This document shows, piece by piece, positions 25,001-34,575 of a stretch of 64,000 nt of DNA (its first letter is position 1; the number at the start of each line of letters is the position of its first letter). Below the pieces are notes generated by a model, which worked only from the letters and a program-made list of their open reading frames with translations, had not been told where the DNA came from and did not search any database. The stretch comes from Polytrichum commune. Its lineage: Eukaryota > Streptophyta > Polytrichopsida > Polytrichales > Polytrichaceae. The translations under genes were made by a program, and so were the position numbers. The stretch covers positions 13,826,001 through 13,890,000 of the forward strand of contig OX485809.1 of assembly GCA_950295325.1 (NCBI GenBank), read 5' to 3'.

Positions 25001-27245
25001 TCAGACAGCATCAACCAGCCATAATCTATAGGTCTCCAAAACCAGCAAGTAAAGCATGTCTATGTTTTTCGCAAAACCACATGACCTGAAATTATACATT
25101 CTTCAGCTTCCTTTGCTAGTGACCCTTCCTACTACAAAAGCTTATGATACCAGGATGTCATAAATCAATGGATTGTTCTCCCCCAACCTAAGATCGAAGA
25201 CTGAGCAAGACTTATATTTTTTCAAAACTTCTTGAATTTCAAAACATGTACCTACTCCAATCTACACTAGGCTGCAAGCGTCTCCAAAACCCAGATTCAG
25301 ACTGAATATTGAAGCATATTAAGGGTATGTCCAATTTTATTCCTCACCGAAAGGGTCATGCTTGGCATTGCTGAATTATGTTATGATCCCACACATTCAT
25401 TACTGATGTTCGACTGTGGTGTTAGGGCTGTGTCCTGTACATATGACATATTCTCTCCAGTGTATCCTCACAGACACACAAATGTAATGCAACATACACA
25501 GTTCTCCACTCTGTTTACAAAACACCTGATTACAATAGATATCATTAATCTGATTGGATTGAACGCTGAAGAATTCAACACCAACACACTTGCAAAATTA
25601 GGTCTTCTCGCTGTAGAAGAATGCAATGAAAGCTCTCTAATCACAAGAGGCTAGTTGTGGAAGAGTATGTAGCTGTTGCATATGTACCTCATGTTCTTAG
25701 GCCTGGTGGAATGATGAGGGCCATTTCCGGAGAAGCGCTCTGCTGCAACTGTGAGATTGTTCCATCTCCTACGCACTCCCCCCAGATGGTGGTGGCAATG
25801 CCATCGTCGTCCGTCTTCTGGCCGTCCAGAAAATCCTGTGACGCACCAATATGCCGCAAAACGTCAGTAATGTGCTTTCTACGGTGTTTCAAGAAGCTCG
25901 AAGGACCGCTGTTTTGGATACCTATTAAATTTTGCATCCATGGTGTAGACACAACAAGATCCATACATTTGAAGAACTCAAATATCAAGTTGCACTAGTT
26001 CATGTAAAACCCTAAAGAAAATATCTAACCCTCAAACCAAGAAAATTGACATGATAGATTCCCAGCTTGGACGCTAAATATATGCGGAAGTGTTTTCTTT
26101 TAAATCAAAAGTTAATTCCGTTACACCTCGCAATAGTCTCAAACCCATTCTTAGGTTGCATAACTTCATTGCGTTTATACTGCCCATTCGCTCAGGTAAG
26201 ATTAATCCTCTAAGACGAATCAAATCAGGTCAGTCATTTCAATCAAGTCCACAGATTGTTGTGAATGTACCCACAATTGCAATGTGCACTAAATCGTGTG
26301 AAACCTTCCGCAATCCCTCACCATGACTGCAGCTACAATTTGAACGGGGAGGAAATCATTGCGACCAAGAAACCTAGTAATTCGAGAGACTTGCGCACTA
26401 AATTAACTCAGAAATTCTTATTTCCCTTATTACACCTCGCAAACAAACTCCACGCCTGCATTCATATTCAACCCACAATGCAAATTGCACTCGACTGCGT
26501 GACACCTCGACAATCGGAAGAATCTTTACGTGCATATCCTCAATTGACTCTACAAGTGAATTGGAACCCCCCCCCCCCCGCAAGAAAGGGCAAATGACAT
26601 CCAAGATGTGACTATTGCTTCTACGCAATCCTCAAATCCAATCTAACGTTATGGACACCCATTACATCATTTATTGCTCCTCCACATTCACGGACTCTTC
26701 TCCTTCGACCCACAAGAGGAATTCAGGCAAAATTGAAACACATTTGAATTCAACCCACAAATGCAAGCTGCACTGGTCTGTGTGAAACCCAAACAATCGG
26801 AAGAATGTAAATGTGCAATCCTCAATTGACATTACAATTGTATTCTTTCTTCCCACCGCCCCCCCCCCCAAAAAAAAAAAGGAAAAGGAAATTGACAAAC
26901 GAAAAATTCAAGATGTGAGAATTACCCCTCGCAATCTTACGTTACGTACATCCACTATATCAATGTTGCGAGTTTGCTCTGAACACATTGCTCCTGTACA
27001 AATCCAGATATACCTCTTCGACCCACAAGAGGAATTGAGGCTAAATTGAGAGCAAAGATGGCAAGGAGGAGGAGGCTTCTCATACCAAAAGCAAGGGACC
27101 TGGAATTGAGCAGGGAATGTGGCTCGGATGGTCCGAGCAGCTGAAGGAAAGTGGCATGTTGCAATGTTAGCAAACAGTTCATGTTGATGGCCAGTGAGGG
27201 AGAAACGCCAGTACTTGTTGCATGGCACAGGGGCACTGGAGACAT
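19071..27245 (-). CDS. Stress-responsive A/B-barrel protein with two Dabb domains (about 327 aa, nine exons)
   Basis: Exons on the minus strand: 27245-27086, 25835-25688, 24971-24844, 23328-23189, 22838-22770, 22411-22270, 20402-20340, 20081-20038 and 19160-19071. All junctions are GT-AG with matching phases; total 984 nt. Domain 1 runs from RKVVEHVVLYKMKDD through THALFQRFHTRESLEQYMDHPAH; a DFEAEVENDIEPLFRRGD linker follows. Domain 2 runs from GIEHVVFIKVREG through YTHGVLARLPS, DTFSKHPAYV and LLSADFLVDP. This is the plant two-domain Dabb family, whose molecular role is poorly defined. The last seven exons are well supported. The first two give an Arg/Ser/His-rich leader resembling an organelle transit peptide and are less certain: a short alternative starts at the in-frame ATG at 25692. 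Introns reach 1.9 kb and hold MITEs and duplications. No lesion seen. Confidence 0.85.
19240..19430. repeat. Direct repeat copy 1 (last intron of the Dabb gene)
   Basis: About 190 bp matching 20566-20765. Shared words include ATATATCAACGCTGGATTCACA / ATATATCAACACTGATTTCACA, TAGGGTTGCA-like, AAAAGGTTGA and TAAATGTT-AGTTAGCACTGA. Same orientation, about 1.33 kb apart. Confidence 0.7.
20566..20765. repeat. Direct repeat copy 2 (intron 6 of the Dabb gene)
   Basis: Partner of 19240-19430. It has an extra T/A-rich insertion (TTTATTTTTATTTTTA) near 20655-20680. Both copies flank exons 7 and 8 of the Dabb gene. Confidence 0.7.
20828..21955. repeat. Three diverged copies of a CTCTCC-TCTATAG...AACTTAGGTT unit
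   Basis: Copies at about 20828-20900, 21112-21245 and 21806-21955, all in intron 6 of the Dabb gene. Copies 2 and 3 share the longest match, from the CTCTCCT-TCTATA block through GGGAG-AACTTAGGTTT to TTAGTTTCATCCAC. No coding potential. Confidence 0.6.
23595..24105. repeat. Tandem duplication, unit about 260 bp
   Basis: Unit 1 (about 23595-23860) and unit 2 (about 23861-24105) share TATGAAC-A-GTAATGG, CCCAACCTAC, GGTGG-TACTAGGTG-C and the tail CAATCA-GAA-A-GCACGT. They lie end to end in intron 3 of the Dabb gene. Confidence 0.75.
24360..24725. mobile_element. MITE family A, copy 1 (terminal GGGTGTTATT)
   Basis: Starts with GGGTGTTATT at 24370 and ends with AATAACACCC at 24702-24711. Homology to the second copy continues a few bases past each end. 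The second copy (42275-43085) matches in order: GCATTAGCAAATCTAC, GACTT-CCCTAATTTAG, GGAAGTGC, CCAATCTCTT and CATGTGTCTTT. No protein coding. This copy lacks the insertion found in copy 2 and so serves as its empty site. Confidence 0.75.
26255..27052. repeat. Three diverged copies of an about 290-bp unit
   Basis: Best copies are 26466-26745 and 26748-27052. Both contain TTCAACCCACA-ATGCAA, CAATCGGAAGAAT, TCCTCAATTGAC, a C-run (about 26567 and 26866) and TTCGACCCACAAGAGGAATT-AGGC-AAATTGA. A partial third copy lies near 26265-26330. They sit in intron 1 of the Dabb gene model. The homopolymer runs make short spurious open frames. Confidence 0.7.
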
Positions 27246-27315
27246 GGCAGACCTCAGCCGGTTCACAAGAATCTGGGTTGTGCCATAACTAACAGCATAC
27301 TACCACCACCATCGT

Positions 27316-27348
27316 CTTCTTCTTCTTCTTCTTCTCCTCCTCCTCCTC
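27316..27348. repeat. (TTC)n(TCC)n microsatellite upstream of the Dabb gene
   Basis: CT-only trinucleotide tract about 70 bp beyond the predicted start codon. It reads GAA/GGA-rich on the gene strand, as in the CCCH leader, and suggests the Dabb 5' leader or promoter begins here. Confidence 0.7.
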
Positions 27349-27349
27349 G

Positions 27350-28772
27350 TTGCTTCCTTACTTGCTTGCTTGTTGGTTGGTTGTTTTGTTTGGTGCAAGC
27401 GGAGTCGTTGCTTCAGGAGCCCTGCCTGCATTGCATTGCGTTGCATTGCGTGGGCTAAGTTAAGTTATCCCCTGCTGCCTCCGAGTGGCTGGAGCTCGCC
27501 AGCCAACCGGGGCCACTTGGATCAAAGGAGGCTTTGCCATGCTCCTTCACTTTTCCTTGTAATTTCCTTTTGCCTTCAATTCGACTTGCAACAAGGACTC
27601 ACATTGCCTTCACAAATTGCTCCAAGGGCAACATCCACGTCACCGCCTTTTTTTGTTGAAATTGCAAGCCACGCTGCCCTTATTTTATTTCCCTGTAGTA
27701 AGTGGGTATTAACCTCCCCGGATTTTGCACAACAGATCATAACAAGGACAAACACTATCCAGCATATTACATCGAGAGCAAAAACCAAGTCTTATATTTA
27801 TATATATAGTCGAGCCTCCCTCACTTTAAATTGTAATTATAAACTACCTCATTTTTGTCTTCAAATTGGCGTGTGCATGCACACATGCAGCTTGCATAGT
27901 AGGATGCTAAGCAAGGCCTAACATTATCATGGCATATTACTCTAAGGGAGACACTCAGTGGATAATTGAACTTCCCCCCTCACGAGGTCAACCATAAAGC
28001 CCACTTACTTGCCTCTCAAAGTACTTTAAGGACATCATGATTCACTCAAATCGACTGCTCGTAGCAAATTTGAAAAAGTGTCCAAATCTCACCAATTTCA
28101 ATAGATAAATAAATAAAACAATAGAAACAAAACTTGCATCCAAGACTAAAGGGAAGCATACCCAAACCCAACACATGTGCAACACATAAACTAAAACCAA
28201 CATAATTTACCATTATCATACCCTTGAAGCCCTAAAATGCATGATTTTGGTCTGTAGTATTGGTTTTAATTCTATGTTGGTTATAAGCAAACAAGCCTTA
28301 GGTTTTCTCAAGGAATTTGGGGATCCATGTGGACACTTGGCACATTAGATGATTGGTATCCCTACCTCGTGCCAAGAAATGGTTGTGTCTAATGAAGCCT
28401 TTTACGGAAGGTATTTGGTGTTTAATTATAAGATCAAACACGTCTAACATAATGTGAACAACATCAATATCTAATATTCATATTTTGAATTGCTCTTAGC
28501 TGGAAAATTTAAACATAGACCTTGCTAATGCACGGTTGACTGTACTAGATGATGCCATCAAGGGTTTTTGTAGCATAGTCTCATCTCAAGCGATATATTT
28601 GATTTATTCCGCGTGTAGCATGTGGGTGCACATCAAGGGCATTAATTATGACTATGAATTACATAACATACATAGGGCAAGGGTATTCTTTACTCTTGGC
28701 GATATAGATATATCGTGCCTTATGGAACATTTGAACCCATGCATAATTTACAACAAGGGCATAGCTAGGTAA

Positions 28773-28804
<32 letters not shown>

Positions 28805-29019
28805 GGCTTAAGCTAGAGACCACCATCCAACATCTCCATATTGCATCCAATCTATAGATGGCATCACCCTAGGATTTGACATGTGGTTTCAAGATTTTTC
28901 TTTGGGGGGGGGGTCTACCACTTGGGATTTAGTATGAGTTTAGGTTATTTGCTTACAATTATTGAGGGCCTATTCTTGCAACATTCTTTTCATACATAAA
29001 TGTTAATATTCTCTCATTC
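27350..29019. other. Spacer; short open frames only
   Basis: The 183-codon frame at 27370-27921 has no recognisable domain, and its composition follows the GC-rich promoter-side DNA. No exon or RNA recognised. An (ATAG)n array lies at 28773-28804. Confidence 0.5.
28773..28804. repeat. (ATAG)8 microsatellite
   Basis: Eight perfect tetranucleotide units. Confidence 0.95.
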
Positions 29020-29240
29020 ATATATATATATATATATATATTGTGTCACCAATTCTAATTTTCTTGCTCGGTACTAATTGTAAATTGTGATATAGTGTCA
29101 CCAACACTAAAAGTTAACCCAATATTATTTGTCATTCCTTATTATTTTTGGGGGGATTATAGATTTATAGTGTTGCAACAACTGTCACTTACCAAGTGAC
29201 TTTTCATCCAAATTTCAATCATCATTATTTCAAACTTCGT
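29020..29240. mobile_element. Truncated copy of a TA-type MITE behind a (TA)n tract
   Basis: 29041-29240 matches 60467-60672 in order (GTCACCAA, ATAGTGTCACCAACACTAAA, TTTGTCATTC, TTGCAA-A-CTGTCACTTACCA, CATCCAAATTTCA). The left end is replaced by a (TA)n run at 29020-29041, and the right inverted repeat is not found. Confidence 0.7.
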
Positions 29241-29996
29241 TAGACAAGCACGCTCAAGCTTGGTTACACTTTATATCATACTCAATTCAACCAATCTTCT
29301 CCGAAACAATTAGGTTGCAAACAAAGAGGCATACCGTCTAACACATGGTTTGATTGCAATTATCGAGAAGTTTAGCGAAACTAACATATTGTGTTAGATT
29401 CTAGTCACTAGGTCAGTACTTCAAGAATAGCTTTCCAAATAATAATAATAACCGCATGATGATCCAAGATATGAAATACTCTTACTTGGAGTGCAAAGCA
29501 AAGGACTACATCTTTTGCTAAAAAGGGACCCACAATTGTTCTAGAAGGGCTTCAAAGAAGAAGAAAACCGATTCAACCCTCCCATTTACGGCCACAATAA
29601 GGGGGGGGAATTAAATGAGAAAATGATGGTGTTACTATCACTGGCATGAATATGAGCATGTTCACCCTATATTGATTATGGTTGCCCATTGTGCAGTATA
29701 CGGTTTGTGGCCTTGCTTTTGGAAGGTGTGCTCTATGGTTAGGTTTAGGTGATAGTGCTTTTAGTTCCATGGTGTCATGGTTTCTTAGTTTGGGGTCGTC
29801 ATTTTGTCAAAGGGGAAGGGGCCATGGGGCATTAATTGTTTGCTCTCTAGTTTCCTTTTGTTTAGTATGAGTTATGTGAGGTGTTTGATGATGTTTTGGT
29901 GCATGCATTTCATCATGCTTTTGATGTTATTTTTTGGGGATGTTGAGGTCTTTGAATTGTGACATTTGGTGCTCATGGACAACACCTCAAACTTTT

Positions 29997-30064
29997 GCGA
30001 TAATGATAGGTGAAAGTGTCAGATTGTGAATTTGAAAACACGGGTTCGAATCCCGTTATTCGCC
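29997..30064 (+). tRNA. tRNA-His(GUG)-like sequence of mitochondrial type, probably a nuclear organelle copy
   Basis: The 68-nt segment folds with a perfect 5-bp T arm (ACGGG/CCCGT around TTCGAAT). The 5-bp anticodon stem (TCAGA/TTTGA) has one G-U pair and its loop TTGTGAA gives anticodon GTG with the expected T33 and A37. The acceptor stem GCGATAA/TATTCGC has two mismatches and the D arm is degraded. The ends GCG...CGCC and the loop resemble organellar tRNA-His; plant cytosolic tRNA-His, as I recall it, has different arms, and the plastid anticodon stem differs too. I infer a mitochondrial fragment in the nucleus, probably not functional. Confidence 0.6.
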
Positions 30065-30294
30065 AAAAAAACAGATCATCCATTAGCTTAAATCTTTAGA
30101 AGAGGATTTACTTTCCACCCTTTACTTTCTAGCGCACCTATGAGTGGGTTGTATTTTTGTGTGTTCTTCCTCCACTTATGATTCAAGGTATTGGTCATGG
30201 CAATATGTGAAATCTATGAATTAAAGGGCTATCGCACTTGTGGGTTTTATGGCCCATAGTATGGTTTGGCTTGAGAAACTGACTATGAAACTAG

Positions 30295-30420
30295 ATGGTG
30301 CTCAACTTATCCCTATCTCTAGAGATAATAAATTATTCCATTATTTTCTCTTATTGTATAGTTGAAAATGAAGCACACCTTGTATTGGAGTGTCCCATGT
30401 TTTGTTACATGGAAACTATA
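30295..30420 (+). pseudogene. Possible retroelement zinc-binding fragment
   Basis: IPISRDNK in one frame is followed in the next by CIVENEAHLVLECPMF. This resembles the short Cys/His segment (RDNR...C...VENE-HFVLECP) found near the C-terminus of plant LINE-type reverse transcriptases. Only about 40 residues are visible, with one frameshift. Low confidence. Confidence 0.35.
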
Positions 30421-30479
30421 TACATGAATTCCCCAGATTTTCACACTTCCCAAAGTCCTGTTTACCATATTTGTCTGTA

Positions 30480-32335
30480 AAATGTAATCAAATCAACAAA
30501 AATGGCACAGACAATTACCACTGCTGCAAAGAAATATAGTCTATCCGCAATGTATTCTTTTCGCTCACCGTAATTTTTCCATGAATGGATCAACTTTGTT
30601 GAATGTTGAAGCTAACTATCGTTACTTTCTCACTTTCAGGCACCTCTTTGGTGAAATTACAACTCAAAAGTACAGCAACTAATTTTGTACCTTCTCGAAT
30701 ATAACTGTTGTAATGAGTAGACCTGCACTGTGTTTGTAGGCGTCACCAAAACACGTTCGTCTCCAATCTTGCAGCCCACATATGACTAACATCCAACTGC
30801 TTCCCTAAACCAACACACTTGCATTTCCTTTCATTATCCATCCATGCCCTCACACATACCAAAAACCAAGGATCTGCTGCATTGAGTCCCTTGTAAGCTT
30901 AGTACTTATTATATGTGTGCACTACAGTAGCTCTCTGGGAATGAGCATGCTCTTAATAACACTTGTTCCTTGATGCCTGCCTCAATGGACGTGGACATTG
31001 CTAGCTGCTCCACATTTGCAATCTCCATGGCCACCTCGCATTCACTTGGGCTCATCCTCCACACTCTACAATGGCCGAGCACTTCACCAAACCAAATTTT
31101 GGCCACCCAACACACCAATGTTGTATCCAATTTGTGATATATAATATGCAGGCTTCACGGGTTCATGGAATCAAACCCATGGCCACTAGCTACACACATA
31201 CATGAAACATGCAAGTGAAATTTGTTGTCAATGTGTCGTGTACATTTTGCGCCAAATTCTGCCTACATGTCACCGTCATCTTTTCCCTCCATCCATCCTT
31301 GAACTTCTTTTTTTATGCTCTTGCGTTATAATCCCTCTTGCCTCATTCGTTCAATCTATGATGCGGCACTCTGAGATGAGTCGGGCATGCATGGGTCCAG
31401 AAGTTGTGCAATGCCCTCCCTACATGTCCTACGCCTCCTCGTGGATGTAAAATCCAGCAAGGGGTTCCATTAGAAATGACACTCAACGAAATGGACATAA
31501 ACCCAACCATTACTTACAATAATGAGTTCACATCTACTATGCAATTTATGCCTACCATATGGATGGGGTTTCATGAACATTACCTTTCGTTTCTCTTATC
31601 TTAGATAATTGGCACAGAGGTGAGCACTTTCCATGACGAAGGCTTGCATGCCAAGGGGGTGTCCTTCTTTCATGGTTTTAGGGTGGGGTGGTTCATGCAA
31701 CTTAAAATGCTCTCTCTCTCTCTCTCTCTCTCTCTCTAGCTCGAGGGTTTGTTTTGTATGTTTGTTTTGAGCTTTGTGAGCTTGTGATATTGGTATGACA
31801 ACGATTTTGTAAAATATTGGTGTGTAGGAATGAGATGACCACATTTTAGTGTGCAAGATATTGTTTTGGTGAAGTAGATACCAAGTTGGGTTTGAGAGAA
31901 ATTTTCCTTTGGTGAGGCATTTGGCCTACAACACCAAATTTGAATTTGATTATCTTTGGAAATTGATAACAAAACTTTGTTTAAGTATCTTTTGTCGTTT
32001 CTCTACATGTGATCCAATCTTTGAGCACCATTTCGTTCTCTTTGCGAGAAAGTCATTTGTTTTTTGGCACTTTGTGGGCACTGTGGCCAAATTCAAGACT
32101 ATTCCCACAAGGTTCCAAGATATGGAGCAAATGGTGAGCGAGAAAATGTCGATAATTTTCAAGAGCAGGTCTGTAGTTACATAAAAGAATGTTTGGTCCT
32201 TCTTGAATGAGAGGTGAATCAACTTGATAATTTGTTTGGTATTTAAAGCATTGAGCACACCTTGTTGGAACACCCAAAGGCCATCTACCCACAAAATCAA
32301 ACTAATGAAGCCCAACCGCTTCAAGATAAACAAGG
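30480..32335. other. Spacer, no gene recognised
   Basis: Short frames on both strands without motifs. A (CT)n tract lies at 31710-31738. Confidence 0.5.
31710..31738. repeat. (CT)14 microsatellite
   Basis: Perfect dinucleotide run; it accounts for the repeated ERER residues in an overlapping minus-strand frame. Confidence 0.95.
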
Positions 32336-32339
32336 CTCC

Positions 32340-34575
32340 AATATCTTGTAATGCTTGAGTTGCATGGAGCGGTTCTTGACTGTGGGTCAATCGCCAACCA
32401 GGAGAAAATACAAGTAGCTTGGACTTACCTCAAACTCCGAGTGGCCCAACATTGGTACACCCTTTCCAATGAAATTGAGGTGGCTTGTAGAAGAAGTTTT
32501 GCCAAGTGCTAATTAAAGCCTCCGGGGATGTCCTTCCCGAGTAGGTGGTTTGGAACAAAATGTGGAATCTAACATAAAAGGGGTCGGTGGAGGAGCATGC
32601 CATTGAATTCCAACTTCTTTGTGCCCAAATTACCAATATGAAATTGATTTTGCATACACATGCGTTCGGGACCTATTTATTAGGGGGGGGTATTTACCTT
32701 GCAAAAAAGATTATAAGGTGATGGTATTTTATATGTAAAAAGCCTGAAAATATTATATGTGATGGTATTTTACATGTAAACATGTTTCACTATTTTAAAA
32801 TCCCCTATTTTACATGTACATTTTTTACAAAATTTATCTACAATGAATATATTGGACCCTATTTTTTATCGCACGTTGTTCTACGATTTTCGCCAGTGAA
32901 CCCCCCGTGTGTGAAGGAAATGTTTTCTCTATGCTTAAAAGAGACATCGAGCTAAGAAATGTAAGGGGAGAAAAATGATGGTGGGCCACCTTTTGACAAT
33001 GTGAAGACCACAACAAAAAAATAGAATTAATTCACCAACATTGACTAATAGGTTCCCTATTGGTGATGTAAAATAATATGTTAGTTGTTGTTAGCTCTTT
33101 GATCTCATTAATAGAGGCTAAGATAGAGCATGTTTTTTTTATTTCCTCATTCATACAAACCCAAATAATGAAGCAGATGATACATTTGTTTCTATTAAAA
33201 TGTTCACTTGGCTATTTATTGAGTTACTACTCGTAAGTTTATGGAAAATGCATATTTATTATTTTCACTTCTCTTATTGTGGAAACATTTCATTTGATAT
33301 ATAGAAAGGGAAAATGATTGCATCTATTTGATACAACAATATTTTATTTCAAACAAAAATTTGAGAGTGTATTTATAAGATTTTTTTTGGAAAGATTGCA
33401 ATTGTTGCATAAATTTTCCAATACTTTTCCATAATTATGCAATCTAATTATAGAGTCAAATTGCATGACACAATGCTCATATAATTTTGGACACTGCAAC
33501 CACACGTTCTTTTTGTCAACTCTAGTTTATTTAACAACTTTGGAGCACACTATGTTAAGAATCTCAATCTCTTACAGTGGGCTAATAGACATGAAATTCA
33601 AGGTGAGGGATATGCCAAATTACGTGTTAAAGTGCAACAATCCTATAAATACCTAAAGTGTGTGATCACAAAGCTCAACGATGTTACTGATTTGATATTG
33701 GGTGATGATTGGTTGAACAAGTATAAGGCACGTGTGGATTATAAATCCAAAATCTACATTATTCAAAAAGTGACAACATATTACATCACAAACTAATCCT
33801 TTGATACAAGGGGCACCTAAATTCTTAACTAAATACCTATGGGCAATGCAAACGGGGCCATACCCATTTTATTCTAATTGTCTAAGGTTGACAACAAAGA
33901 AACTTCTTCATAGCCTATTAATACAAGGTGCCTAGTCACATTATTGAAAGAGTTTAAGGATGTTTTAAAGCCTTTGCAAAATGAATTATCCCCTAAAAAA
34001 GAAATGGCTCGTACAAACCCTTTGGAGGAAGGTAGTAAATTGTTTTAGGTTGAATTATCATTTAAGTCCAAGAGAATCGGAGGAGGCAAAGAGCCATGTA
34101 CAAAAATACTTAGAAAACACTTGGATTGAACATAGCACCTCACTTTATGGCTCTCGTATTATTTTTTGTACAAAAGAACGATGAAACTTTGAGGATGGTG
34201 GTGGATTACCACGTGTTGTACATATGATACAAACATGCACCCCTACCTTAATCAACGATTTGTTTGATATGTTGGTAGGTGCTTGAAATTTTATGTTGCA
34301 TATCAATTTATCGCAAGGTTATCATCAAAACCTCTTTTCGGATGAGGATGTTCCTAAGATAGCATTTCGGACTTGATCGGGCACTACCAAATTAAAGTTT
34401 TAGACTTTGGATTGACTAATGCACTAGCTACCTTTCATGATGTAATGAATCTAATTCTTAACAAATACCTTGGTAAGTTTGTCTTGGTATACCCTGATGA
34501 TATACAAGTATTCTTGAAGAATGGAGATGAACATGCTCCCACCTTGGCGTACAAGATGGAGAAGTTTTGGGTCTT
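32340..34575 (+). pseudogene. Ty3/gypsy gag-pol relic
   Basis: Gag remnant, in shifting frames: QVAWTYLKLRVAQHWYTL (about 32415-32465) and later GSVEEHAIEFQLLCAQITNM (about 32582-32640). This is the order of a gypsy gag. Protease tail: DLILGDDWLNKYKARVDY (about 33690-33745). Reverse transcriptase: fragments from about 33940, then IKVLDFGLTNALATFHDVMN and LVYPDDIQVF (about 34390-34510), where the family motif is YLDD. About 1 kb of AT-rich DNA between gag and protease has no recognised coding. Many stops and frameshifts; no LTRs identified. Confidence 0.85.

Noticed and set aside
25657-25998. Plus-strand 113-codon frame (MEEYVAVAYVPHVL...)
   Set aside because: It is antisense to a predicted exon of the Dabb gene (25835-25688) whose phase fits the neighbouring exons.
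26560-26880. C- and A-runs as possible G-quadruplex or regulatory tracts
   Set aside because: They occur at equivalent points of a tandem unit and look like simple homopolymer expansion.
27370-27921. 183-codon plus-strand frame
   Set aside because: No domain, unusual composition from CT tracts and GCATTGC repeats, and no continuation by splicing.
29997-30064. Functional cytosolic tRNA gene
   Set aside because: Acceptor mismatches and a collapsed D arm, and the sequence type is organellar.
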